Shown: in pieces, positions 16,989 through 24,897 of the stretch | Layout of the letters: each line of letters begins with the position of its first letter | Numbering within the stretch: the first letter of the stretch is position 1 | Assembly (NCBI GenBank): GCA_024235635.1 | Contig: JACKMA010000001.1 | Location: 1,178,001 to 1,242,000, forward strand | Length of the DNA: 64,000 bases | Direction: 5' to 3' | DNA from: Zoogloeaceae bacterium | GTDB lineage: Bacteria; Pseudomonadota; Gammaproteobacteria; Burkholderiales; Rhodocyclaceae | Program-made: the position numbers and the translations under genes | Notes under the pieces: model-generated | Databases searched by the model: none | The model's input: the letters and a program-made list of their open reading frames with translations, nothing else | Told to the model about the DNA's origin: nothing

Positions 16989-17758
16989 CTGGTGATCTCC
17001 TCGATCGGTGGCCGGGGCTTTGCGAACACCGGCAGCCTTCGCCGCCACAAGCGCAGGGCCTGCCAGTGGATGCGGCTGGTGACAGCCAGCGTCATCAGCG
17101 GATAGGTCAGCAACCAGCGCCACATCGCGCGTCCGTCGAGTGGCGCCAGACGACCGCCGATCCGTGTCTCGAGCCGTGTCACGCCGCCGTCGAGGTAGTC
17201 GATGGCGAGCCACTCGGCTCGACCGCCGCCATGAAGCCGGAAGCGGTAGCGCCCACTGACCGGGAAGAACGGCGACACGTGGAAACACTTGTCCACGTGC
17301 AGCGAATCGCCGCCGCGGATCGGTCGCAGGTCATCGTGATGCACGAGATAGGCATGGGATTCGCCGAAGGTATTGTTGACTTCGGCGAGAACGGCCCGCA
17401 GCGCACCGCCACGGTCATGACAGAACCAGAAGCTGACCGGATTGAAGACATGCCCGAAGATGCGGGGGAAGGTCTGAAGTACGATTTCGCCATTGCAGAT
17501 GTCGCCGAGCCGACGCTGCGCCAGCAGGGCGCGCACCCAAGTCGCCAGGTCGGTCCCGTCGCGTGCGCCGTGGTCCTCGCTGCGAAAGCTGAAGACATGG
17601 CGGCGATCGATCCCGAGCAGCGGCACACGGAGGTCGTGCATCCGATCGAGCGGCAGTCGCAGGCAAGCGACCGGATAGACGAAACGGTGGCGTACTGGAT
17701 GCAGGCGCCGATGCGTGACGGCACCGAACAGCACGCCGGGAGCCATCTGCGGCGCCAC
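16985..17758 (-). CDS. DUF1365 protein
   Basis: A 257-residue protein with the DUF1365 hallmarks: GAVTHRRLHPVRHRFVYPVA near the start, FGHVFNPVSFWFCHD, and LAEVNNTFGESHAYLV. The biochemical role is unknown, but the gene is nearly always between an FAD oxidoreductase and a Cfa-type methyltransferase, suggesting a shared lipid pathway. The start chosen is GTG at 17758, one base after the upstream stop; ATG at 17746 is an alternative. Confidence 0.85.
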   Translation of the reverse strand: MAPQMAPGVLFGAVTHRRLHPVRHRFVYPVACLRLPLDRMHDLRVPLLGIDRRHVFSFRSEDHGARDGTDLATWVRALLAQRRLGDICNGEIVLQTFPRIFGHVFNPVSFWFCHDRGGALRAVLAEVNNTFGESHAYLVHHDDLRPIRGGDSLHVDKCFHVSPFFPVSGRYRFRLHGGGRAEWLAIDYLDGGVTRLETRIGGRLAPLDGRAMWRWLLTYPLMTLAVTSRIHWQALRLWRRRLPVFAKPRPPIEEITR

Positions 17759-17759
17759 G

Positions 17760-19091
17760 TCAGGCCCGCTCCGGCCTGCGCGCGTCGGCCCGCCACGGTA
17801 CCGAAACGCCGAGCGAGGTGGCCACGTCGACGGCGGATCGCACGCCATCCTCGTGAAATCCGTAGCCGGTCCACGCACCCGCATACCAGACGCGCCCGCG
17901 GCCCTGAATAGCCGACAAGCGGCTTTGCGCAGCGACCGCAGCAGCGTCGAACACCGGGTGCGCGTAGTCGAAGCGACGCAGCACGTGGCGGTCTGCCGGT
18001 GTACGCCAGGGGTTGAGCGTGACCACCACCGGCACATCGAACGGCAGCGGCTGCAGCCGGTTGATCAGGTATGAGACCGACACCGGCGCGTGACCGGATT
18101 GCTTCGGCCCCGCCAGGTAGTTCCAGGCTGACCATGCCGCCCGGCGGCGAGGCAACAGATCGACGTCGGTGTGCAGCCACGCAGTGTTCGGCTGATAGGC
18201 GATCGCCGACAGCACGCTTCGCTCGTCGGCGTCGGCACCGCCGCCGAGAATCCGCAGGGCCTGGTCGCTGTGGCAGGCCAGCACCACTTCGTCATATCGC
18301 TCGGCACCGCGATCGGAGAACAGCCAGACACCTTGCTGGTCCCGCAGCAGGTCATGCACCGCGGTCGCCAGGTGCAGCCGGTCGACGCCCGCGGTCAGCC
18401 GGCGCAGGTATTCCCGACCACCTCCGCGTACAGTCAGCCACTGGGGTCGATCGCGGACCTGAAGCAGGCCATGGTTGTTGCAGAAGCTGACGAAGCTGCG
18501 CAACGGAAATTCGAGCATCCGACTCGTCGGGCAAGACCAGATCGCCGCGGCCATCGGCAGCAGGTACCAGTCGCGAAAGGCGTGGCCGAAGCGATTGCGC
18601 TGCAGGTAGTCGCCGAGCGACTGCCCGCCGGCAGCGGCGTCACGGTCGATGGTGCGGGCAGCCGCGTTGAACCTCAAAATATCGCGCAGCATGGCAAGGA
18701 ATGCGGGGCGGCCCAGGTTTCTGCGCTGAGCGAAGATGCCGGCGAGGGAACTGCCCGACCATTCGAGATCCGGCTCGCGGATGCTTACCGAAAAGCTCAT
18801 TTCGGAAGCATCGGCCTCGACCCCGAGCCATGCGAACAGGGCACAAAGCTGCGGATAGGTACGGCGATTGAACACCAGGAACCCGGTATCTACCGGATGC
18901 CGACGGCCGCCGAGATCGACATCGACGGTATTGGTGTGTCCACCGACCCGGTCGCCGGCTTCGTAGATCGTCACGTCGAATCGACGCGCCAGCAGCCAAC
19001 CACACAACAGGCCCGACACGCCGCTGCCGACGACCGCCACACGACGTCTGCAGCCGGTCGGCGGGCCACTGGACAATCGATCCCGCCTCAT
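17760..19091 (-). CDS. FAD/NAD-binding amine-oxidase-like oxidoreductase (COG2907)
   Basis: A 443-residue flavoprotein. The N-terminal dinucleotide fold is VAVVGSGVSGLLCGWLLA followed by IYEAGDRVGGHTNTV, and the C-terminal FAD-contact region is VWYAGAWTGYGFHEDGVRSA. It belongs to the group of predicted NAD/FAD-binding proteins paired with DUF1365 and Cfa, possibly oxidising an acyl or isoprenoid chain. The start ATG at 19091 lies after GGGAATCGGGC. It follows the glutathione peroxidase gene by 58 bases. Confidence 0.9.
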   Translation of the reverse strand: MRRDRLSSGPPTGCRRRVAVVGSGVSGLLCGWLLARRFDVTIYEAGDRVGGHTNTVDVDLGGRRHPVDTGFLVFNRRTYPQLCALFAWLGVEADASEMSFSVSIREPDLEWSGSSLAGIFAQRRNLGRPAFLAMLRDILRFNAAARTIDRDAAAGGQSLGDYLQRNRFGHAFRDWYLLPMAAAIWSCPTSRMLEFPLRSFVSFCNNHGLLQVRDRPQWLTVRGGGREYLRRLTAGVDRLHLATAVHDLLRDQQGVWLFSDRGAERYDEVVLACHSDQALRILGGGADADERSVLSAIAYQPNTAWLHTDVDLLPRRRAAWSAWNYLAGPKQSGHAPVSVSYLINRLQPLPFDVPVVVTLNPWRTPADRHVLRRFDYAHPVFDAAAVAAQSRLSAIQGRGRVWYAGAWTGYGFHEDGVRSAVDVATSLGVSVPWRADARRPERA

Positions 19092-19149
19092 GCCCGATTC
19101 CCGGTTCTTGAGCACAAAGCCGCAACCCGCGGTAACGGATTCGGGCTCA

Positions 19150-19797
19150 TCATGGACGCTGCGCCAACAGATCTTCGAGCACGGAGACCAGACCGGAGTC
19201 CGCCGGCGCGACGGCACTCGCAAAGCTGCGGACGGTATTTCCACGTCTCCCGATCAGGTACTTGTGGAAATTCCAACGGGGCTGTTCGCCGCTCAGGCGG
19301 GCAAGGTCGACGAACAGCGCGTTGGCACCGTCGCCGACGACCCGGGACTTCGAGAACATCGGGAACCGAACGCCGTACGTGGTGCGGCAGAATTCGGCGA
19401 TCTCGTCGTCACTGCCCGGCTCCTGACGACCGAAATCATTCGACGGGAAGCCGAGCACGACCAAGCCGCGCTCGCCATAGCGACGCTGCAAGGCCTCTAG
19501 CCCCTCGTACTGGTCGGTGTAGCCGCAGAAGCTTGCCGTATTGACCACCAGCAAGACCTTACCGGCGTAGTCGCACAGGGAATGTTCGTCGCCCCGTTGC
19601 AAACTCCGAAACGAGCGGTCGAGAATCTTCGGACAAGCGTCGTCCGCATTCACCGGCATCGACGCGAACGCCGACGCCGCCGCTGCGATCAGACAGGGGA
19701 CCATCATTCCTGTCGACGCCCGTCTGCTGGGCGCAGACCCGACTGCAGCGACCAGCGCTCGTCTGCCTGCGCACCGCAACCACTCACTCATGCTCAT
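19150..19797 (-). CDS. Exported glutathione peroxidase-family protein
   Basis: A 215-residue thiol peroxidase with an N-terminal hydrophobic export or anchor region (about residues 12-50, mature part near ADDACPK). The peroxidatic Cys is in NTASFCGYT, the resolving Cys in FCRTTYGVRFPMF, and the Trp-Asn pair in RWNFHKYLI. The usual NQF Gln is replaced: the motif reads GFPSNDFGRQEPGSDDE, so one residue of the catalytic tetrad is Asp. It reduces peroxides, probably lipid peroxides, with thioredoxin-like donors. Start ATG overlaps the preceding small ORF as ATGA. Confidence 0.9.
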   Translation of the reverse strand: MSMSEWLRCAGRRALVAAVGSAPSRRASTGMMVPCLIAAAASAFASMPVNADDACPKILDRSFRSLQRGDEHSLCDYAGKVLLVVNTASFCGYTDQYEGLEALQRRYGERGLVVLGFPSNDFGRQEPGSDDEIAEFCRTTYGVRFPMFSKSRVVGDGANALFVDLARLSGEQPRWNFHKYLIGRRGNTVRSFASAVAPADSGLVSVLEDLLAQRP

Positions 19798-20024
19798 CGT
19801 CCGTCCCCGTCTGCAGTCGGCACAGGCAGGCTCAGCCGGTGCAGCAACACGCGAAACGCCACAGCCTGCATCTCACCAATGTCCAGGACAGGGCCGGCTG
19901 GCGAAACCCCATCGGCAAGCGCGGCCGGAGGCTGCCGCGCTGCCCCGACGTCGATCAGAGTCGCCATCGCAGCGAAGGAAGCCGCTAGGGACGACAATCC
20001 TAGGATCATGAAAAAGGGGCGCAC
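19794..20024 (-). CDS. Small exported hypothetical protein, first gene of the operon
   Basis: A 76-residue ORF that I do not recognise. The N-terminus looks like a signal peptide (RPFFMILGLSSLAASFAAMA), followed by a short proline/alanine-rich stretch and a tail with IGEMQAVAFRVLLHRLS. The GTG start at 20024 has AGGA eight bases before it; an internal ATG at 20009 lacks one. The stop overlaps the glutathione peroxidase start as ATGA, strongly suggesting that it is translated and coupled. No function can be given. Confidence 0.6.
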   Translation of the reverse strand: MRPFFMILGLSSLAASFAAMATLIDVGAARQPPAALADGVSPAGPVLDIGEMQAVAFRVLLHRLSLPVPTADGDGR

Positions 20025-20026
20025 AG

Positions 20027-20041
20027 TTTGTCCTGGACAAA
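20027..20041. promoter_or_regulatory. Palindromic operator 1 in the merR divergent region
   Basis: TTTGTCC-T-GGACAAA has perfect seven-base arms around a central T. It covers the -35 of the rightward merR promoter and lies just downstream of the leftward initiation point. A second copy of the core is at 20092-20102, centred 63 bases away, six turns of DNA. It is the best candidate site for the B12-binding MerR regulator. Confidence 0.6.
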
Positions 20042-20062
20042 TTGGGAAGGTGTTTGTACATT
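20034..20062 (+). promoter_or_regulatory. Rightward promoter for the merR gene
   Basis: TGGACA (20034-20039, five of six to TTGACA), a 17-base spacer, and TACATT (20057-20062, four of six to TATAAT). Initiation near 20069 gives a leader of about 53 bases. The -35 is inside palindrome 1, so autorepression is expected. Confidence 0.45.
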
Positions 20063-20086
20063 AGGGAATAACCACACGGCAGTCAA
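20058..20086 (-). promoter_or_regulatory. Leftward promoter for the ten-gene operon
   Basis: Read leftward: TTGACT (20081-20086, five of six), 17 bases, TAATGT (20058-20063, three of six). It predicts initiation near 20051, about 27 bases before the GTG start at 20024. The -10 overlaps the TGTACA palindrome at 20055-20060; palindrome 2 lies directly upstream of the -35. Confidence 0.45.
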
Positions 20087-20091
20087 GTGTC

Positions 20092-20102
20092 TGTCCTGGA
20101 CA
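20092..20102. promoter_or_regulatory. Palindromic operator 2 in the merR divergent region
   Basis: TGTCC-T-GGACA, an eleven-base repeat of the palindrome 1 core, followed by AAA as in copy 1. It sits just upstream of the leftward -35 and inside the merR leader, mirroring palindrome 1. Confidence 0.55.
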
Positions 20103-20121
20103 AAATGAAGACTTCCAATCG

Positions 20122-21021
20122 ATGACCAAGCCCAGCCATTCGATCGACGCCGTCGAAAGGGACGTCGGCCTCAGCAAGGATGTCCTGCGCAAATGGGAAC
20201 GCCGTTACGGCTTTCCGTCACCAAGCCGGGACTGCCATGGTGATCGAGCCTATTCCGACGACGAAATCCATCGGCTGCGATTGATCAAGCGACTGATCGA
20301 TCAGGGACGGCGCCCAGGATCGGTGGTGGCACTCAAGCGCTCGCAGCTCGAACAGTTGCTCGATTCGACGGGCGACACAGCCTCCCCGGAATGCCCGATC
20401 GCGACGGATGTCGCCCGCCTGCTGCGCGATCGACGCGTGGCCGACCTGCGCACGACGCTGAACCAGATGCTGCTGCGGCAGGGGCTGCAGCATTTCGTGC
20501 GAAACACCGTCGCACCGCTCAACGTCGCGATCGGCGAGGCTTGGTTGCACGGCGACATCGAAATCGCCGAGGAACACCTGTACACGGAGCAGATCCAGAC
20601 CGTCCTGCGAAGCGCGATCGCCACGCAGACAGGCGCAGGGGCGTCGCCGCGCATTCTGCTGACGACCCTGCCGGACGAATTGCACGCGCTCGGCCTGTTG
20701 ATGGTCGAAGCGACGCTGGTCTGCGAAGGCGCGACCTGCATCGCCCTCGGCACCCAGACCCCGGCCGCCGACCTTGCGGCGATCGGCGCTGGCAATGCCT
20801 TCGACGTACTCGCGCTGTCGTTCAGTTCTGCCTTCCCGCGACGACGCGCGGTGGACAGTTTGATCGCGCTGCGCGGCCGGCTTCCTGCATCGATTCCGAT
20901 CTGGGTCGGCGGCTCCGGCATCAGCGGATACCGGCCGACCGCCGACGGCATCACGGTATTCCGGGATCTCGATTCCATCGTTCTGGCGCTTCAGCAATGG
21001 CGCAACCGCGGCCTGTCGTAG
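20122..21021 (+). CDS. MerR-family regulator with B12-binding photoreceptor domain (CarH/LitR type)
   Basis: A 299-residue repressor. Residues 1-70 form a MerR winged helix (LSKDVLRKWERRYGFPSPSRD). Residues 80-170 are the B12-capping helical bundle, with the light-sensing Wx9EH motif (WLHGDIEIAEEH). The C-terminal Rossmann-like B12-binding domain has the ELHALG form of ExHxxG, so the lower cobalt-ligating His is present. In CarH and LitR, adenosylcobalamin drives a DNA-bound tetramer in the dark that falls apart in light. The start ATG at 20122 has no clear ribosome site. It is divergent from the lipid/peroxidase operon, which it probably controls. Confidence 0.93.
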   Translation: MTKPSHSIDAVERDVGLSKDVLRKWERRYGFPSPSRDCHGDRAYSDDEIHRLRLIKRLIDQGRRPGSVVALKRSQLEQLLDSTGDTASPECPIATDVARLLRDRRVADLRTTLNQMLLRQGLQHFVRNTVAPLNVAIGEAWLHGDIEIAEEHLYTEQIQTVLRSAIATQTGAGASPRILLTTLPDELHALGLLMVEATLVCEGATCIALGTQTPAADLAAIGAGNAFDVLALSFSSAFPRRRAVDSLIALRGRLPASIPIWVGGSGISGYRPTADGITVFRDLDSIVLALQQWRNRGLS

Positions 21022-21031
21022 CAGGCCGGGT

Positions 21032-21037
21032 TAGAAT
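21032..21037 (+). promoter_or_regulatory. TAGAAT -10 candidate for rfaE2
   Basis: TAGAAT is 28 bases before the rfaE2 ATG, just after the merR stop. It suggests that rfaE2 has its own promoter and is not part of the merR transcript alone. No -35 is evident. Confidence 0.4.
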
Positions 21038-21064
21038 TTTCCGCCTGAACAGCCGGACACTGAG

Positions 21065-21553
21065 ATGACCGAGGTACCCGAATTCGAGAAGCACATCTGT
21101 GCCCCGGAGGAATTCTCCGGGGCCGTCGGCAGCTTGCCGCGCCCGCTGGTGTTCACCAACGGCTGTTTCGACGTGCTGCATCGCGGACACGTCACCTATC
21201 TTGCGCAGGCCCGCGCCCTCGGCGCCGCGCTGGTGGTTGCCGTCAATAGCGACGATTCGGTGAGGCGACTGGGCAAGGGCACCGACCGACCGGTCAATGG
21301 GCTGGCGGATCGAGCTGCCCTGCTGGCGGCACTGGAGAGCGTCGACCTCGTGACTTGGTTCGAGGAGGACACGCCGATCGCCCGAATTCTCGAGTGCCGA
21401 CCCGACGTATTGGTCAAGGGCGGCGACTGGCGCCCCGAGGACATCGTCGGCGCGCGGGAAGTCACCGCCTGGGGCGGCAGGGTCGCTTCGATTCCGTTCC
21501 TGCATCAGCGATCGACGACGACCCTGCTGGATCGTATCCGGGCGTCCCGTTGA
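21065..21553 (+). CDS. rfaE2: D-glycero-beta-D-manno-heptose 1-phosphate adenylyltransferase (RfaE2/HldC type)
   Basis: It makes ADP-heptose for the inner core of lipopolysaccharide. The 162-residue protein is only the nucleotidyltransferase half of the bifunctional HldE. It begins with VFTNGCFDVLHRGHVTYL (HxGH motif near residue 45) and has VNSDDSVRRLGKGTDRPVN and VLVKGGDW. The kinase half is not in the window and must be a separate gene. A GmhA-type isomerase of the same pathway is at 60530. Confidence 0.95.
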   Translation: MTEVPEFEKHICAPEEFSGAVGSLPRPLVFTNGCFDVLHRGHVTYLAQARALGAALVVAVNSDDSVRRLGKGTDRPVNGLADRAALLAALESVDLVTWFEEDTPIARILECRPDVLVKGGDWRPEDIVGAREVTAWGGRVASIPFLHQRSTTTLLDRIRASR

Positions 21554-21595
21554 GGCCGGGCATGTGCGCTAAAGACCCTGCGGTCAACGCCGTTA

Positions 21596-24500
21596 ATGGC
21601 CGCAATGGCTGTCTTCCCTCCAAGCGTGCGGCGACCAAGAGGATCGGCGCGTGACCTGACTGCGGCGCTGTTCGCACTCTGGCTCGCGGCGCTCGCGCCG
21701 GCCGCCCTCGCCCAGGCATCTGCCCTGCAGGACGGCAAGCGGGTGCTGCTGGTCTATTCCTACGACCCGTCATTTCCGACTTCCGCCAAGATCTTGAGCG
21801 GCGTGCGCGCGGTGCTGAATGCGCCGGGACTGTCGCTCGATCAGGAATTTCTCGACGCACGACACCTGGTCGGCGAAATCGGACGACAGCGCTACCGCGA
21901 CTGGCTGGCCTTCAAGCTGTCCACCCGTCGCCCCTACGACGCGGTGATCGTCGCCGACGACGCCGCATTCGAGCTGGCCACGCAGGAACGCGAGATGTTC
22001 GGCAATGCGCCGACCGTGTTCATCGGCGTCAACAACGTCCGCGCCGCGCAACGCCAGTCCGGGCGCATTGGCATCACCGGCGTGGTCGAGCACGTCTCGA
22101 TCACCGAGACCGTCCGCATGGCCAGAGACCTGCAACCGGAACTCAAGCGCCTGTGGGTGATCAGCGACGCCAGCCCTGGAGGCCGCGGCGACCTCGCGAC
22201 CTTGCGCACCGAGCAGAATGCCTTCGGCGGTATTGCCGTCGAGCAACTGCTGCTGACCGAATTGAGCTGGCGCGAACTGGCAGCCAAGCTGCGCGGTCTC
22301 GGCACCGGCGATGCCGTTCTGCTGCTGGCCGCCTACCTCGACCGCGAGCGGGCACCGAAGCGCTTCGAGGAATCGCTGGCGCTGTTGCGCGAGAACACCG
22401 CGGTTCCGATCTACCACCTGTGGGAGCATGGCATCGGCGACGGCCTGCTGGGCGGCTACGTGATGAGCCATCGCGTTCATGCCATCGAGGCCGCACGTCG
22501 GGTCCTCGACATCTGGCGCGGCATCCCGGCCGAGCACATGCCGGTGCTCGAAGCCAGTCCGAACCTTCCGATCGTGCATCTGCCGACCCTGCGCCGCTTC
22601 CATCTCGATCCCGCCGACCTGCCGCCGAACACCGAATTGCTCGATCGCGAGCCCGGCCTGATCGAACGCTATCCGCTGCAGGTGGCCGCCGCCATCGGAG
22701 CGATGTCGATGATGGGCCTGCTGTTGTTCCTGCTCGCACGTAAGGGCCGCGAAAGCCGCCATCTCCTGGCGAATTCGACACGCGGCGAAGCAATGCTGAG
22801 GACACTGCTCGATGCCACTGCCGATTCGATCTTCTTCAAGGCCGAAGACGGGCGGATCCTGGCCTGCAACAGCGCCTGCGCGGCAGCGCTCGGCCGCGTA
22901 GCGGAAGACGTCGTCGGCCGGCGCGCGTCGGAATTGTTGCCGCGTGAACTGGCCGAGAGCATGGAACGCCATGACCGCACGGTGATGGAACAGGGCGAGA
23001 GCGTGCGCTATCGCCAAGCCCTGCCGCTGGCGGACGGCTCCCATATTCTCTACGACACGTTGAAGTCACCGGTACGCAATGTCGACGGACGGTGTCTCGG
23101 GCTGGTCGGTGTCGCCCGTGACGTCACTGCGGACCAGCGAAGCATGCACCGGCTGCAGCTGGCCGAGGAGGTGTTCATGAACACCTCCGAGGGCATCATG
23201 GTCACCGATCCCGACGGTGTCATCGAGCGCATCAATCCGGCATTCACCACGATCACCGAGTTCACCCAGGAGGACATGGTCGGGCAGAGTCCGAGCCGGC
23301 TGTCCTCGGGTCGGCAGGACCGGGCGTTCTATCAGAACCTGTGGCAGAGCCTGGCCGATTGCGGGCAGTGGCAGGGCGAGATCTGGAACCGACGCAAGTC
23401 GGGCGAACTGTTCCCGGAGTGGCTCAACATCTCCGCGGTGAGGGATGCGGCCGGCAAGCTGATCCATTACGTCGGAATCTTTTCCGACATCTCGTTGATC
23501 AAGTCGCACGAGGCCAAGCTCGAGCACATGGCGCATCACGACGCGCTCACCGACCTGCCGAACCGCGTCCTGCTGGTGGACAGGCTCGAACTCGCACTGC
23601 GACGCGCGCGCCGCGACCAACACATGGTCGGCCTGGTGTTCATTGATCTGGACAACTTCAAGGACATCAATGACTCCCACGGACACCTGGTCGGCGATCA
23701 GGTGCTCAAGGCGGTCGCGATGCGGATCGGTTCGGCGCTGCGGGATGGCGACACCGTCGCCCGCCTGGGCGGCGACGAGTTCATCGTACTGATCGAACAG
23801 CTAGACTCACCCGATGTCGCGCACCACCTGACCAGCCGCATCTTCGGCGCCCTGGCGAAACCGTTGCAGGCCGGCGGGCACGAGTTCTACGTCGGCGCCA
23901 GCGTCGGCATCAGCATCTTCCCGAGCGACGGCGAAGACAGCGGCGATCTGATCCGCAATGCGGACACCGCGATGTACGAGGCCAAGAAGAGCGGCAGGAA
24001 CACCGTAAAGGCCTATTCCGCCGATCAGACCGATCAGGTGCGGCAGCGCGCGGCGATGGAAAATGCCCTGCGACGAGCCCTCACCTGCGGTGCCATCCAC
24101 GTCGCCTACCAGCCGCAGTTCAGCTTCGGCGGTGCGTCGCTGGTCGGCATCGAGGCGCTTGCGCGCTGGCACGATGTCGAGCTCGGCGAGGTCCCACCCG
24201 CCGAGTTCATTCCGCTTGCCGAAGGCATCGGCCTGATCGTTCCGCTGGGTGAATTCATCCTGCGGCGCGTGTGCGAGCAGATCGTCGCCTGGCAGTCGCA
24301 AGGTCTTGCGCTGCCCAGGGTCGCCGTCAATGTGTCGGGCCAGCAGCTCAGGCGACCGGGCTTCGTGTCGGAACTGCGGGCGATCCTCGACGAGACCGGC
24401 TGTCGTGCCGAAGGACTGGAAATCGAAGTCACCGAATCCGACATGCTGGACCGGGCCGACGATTCCATTGCCACATTGTCCGAGATCCGCCAACTGGGGG

Positions 24501-24817
24501 TCTCAGTTTCGATGGACGACTTCGGCACCGGCTACTCGTCGCTGAGTTACCTGAAGAAGCTTCCGATCCAGACGATCAAGATCGACCGCAGCTTCATCGA
24601 CGGACTGCCCGGTGACGACAACGACCGCGCGATCGTCGACGCCATCGTCGCCCTGGGGCGAACCCTGAAGCTGCGGGTTCTGGCCGAGGGCGTCGAAACC
24701 GAGGCTCAGGCGGGCTTCCTCGGCGCCCACGGCTGCGTCGACATGCAGGGCTTCCTGTACAGTCGGCCGGTCGCGCCGGACGACATCGCACGCATGCTCT
24801 CGATCGAAGCTGCCTGA
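21596..24817 (+). CDS. Membrane sensor with periplasmic binding domain, two PAS, GGDEF and EAL domains
   Basis: A 1073-residue predicted cyclic-di-GMP enzyme. Residues 1-40 are a signal sequence; about 45-355 resemble an ABC-type periplasmic binding domain (LLVYSYDPSFPTSAKI); one membrane helix lies near 362-383; PAS domains are about 400-520 and 524-640. The GGDEF domain (648-810) has an intact GGDEF near 725 and an RxxD inhibitory site five residues before it. The EAL domain (820-1065) keeps EAL, DDFGTGYSSL and GVETEAQ. So both making and breaking cyclic-di-GMP are possible, controlled by a periplasmic ligand. It starts 42 bases after rfaE2. Start choice (21596 or 21605) is uncertain. Confidence 0.92.
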   Translation: MAAMAVFPPSVRRPRGSARDLTAALFALWLAALAPAALAQASALQDGKRVLLVYSYDPSFPTSAKILSGVRAVLNAPGLSLDQEFLDARHLVGEIGRQRYRDWLAFKLSTRRPYDAVIVADDAAFELATQEREMFGNAPTVFIGVNNVRAAQRQSGRIGITGVVEHVSITETVRMARDLQPELKRLWVISDASPGGRGDLATLRTEQNAFGGIAVEQLLLTELSWRELAAKLRGLGTGDAVLLLAAYLDRERAPKRFEESLALLRENTAVPIYHLWEHGIGDGLLGGYVMSHRVHAIEAARRVLDIWRGIPAEHMPVLEASPNLPIVHLPTLRRFHLDPADLPPNTELLDREPGLIERYPLQVAAAIGAMSMMGLLLFLLARKGRESRHLLANSTRGEAMLRTLLDATADSIFFKAEDGRILACNSACAAALGRVAEDVVGRRASELLPRELAESMERHDRTVMEQGESVRYRQALPLADGSHILYDTLKSPVRNVDGRCLGLVGVARDVTADQRSMHRLQLAEEVFMNTSEGIMVTDPDGVIERINPAFTTITEFTQEDMVGQSPSRLSSGRQDRAFYQNLWQSLADCGQWQGEIWNRRKSGELFPEWLNISAVRDAAGKLIHYVGIFSDISLIKSHEAKLEHMAHHDALTDLPNRVLLVDRLELALRRARRDQHMVGLVFIDLDNFKDINDSHGHLVGDQVLKAVAMRIGSALRDGDTVARLGGDEFIVLIEQLDSPDVAHHLTSRIFGALAKPLQAGGHEFYVGASVGISIFPSDGEDSGDLIRNADTAMYEAKKSGRNTVKAYSADQTDQVRQRAAMENALRRALTCGAIHVAYQPQFSFGGASLVGIEALARWHDVELGEVPPAEFIPLAEGIGLIVPLGEFILRRVCEQIVAWQSQGLALPRVAVNVSGQQLRRPGFVSELRAILDETGCRAEGLEIEVTESDMLDRADDSIATLSEIRQLGVSVSMDDFGTGYSSLSYLKKLPIQTIKIDRSFIDGLPGDDNDRAIVDAIVALGRTLKLRVLAEGVETEAQAGFLGAHGCVDMQGFLYSRPVAPDDIARMLSIEAA

Positions 24818-24818
24818 A

Positions 24819-24853
24819 GCAGGCCGTTGGCCGCAGCGCACTGCGCGGCCTGC
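24819..24853. terminator. Hairpin after the GGDEF-EAL gene
   Basis: Two bases past the stop, GCAGGCCG pairs with CGGCCTGC (eight bases), and an inner GCAG-CGCA-CTGC can form on top. No T-run follows. Probably limits read-through into cysK. Confidence 0.4.
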
Positions 24854-24897
24854 CCGGCCGCTTGGCCCACGGCCGTGAGCTCGACGGCAATGCGGGC

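Noticed and set aside
20025..20121. B12 riboswitch before the merR gene or the operon
   Set aside because: The gap is only 97 bases and has no B12-box-like sequence or room for the fold; the B12 link is through the protein.
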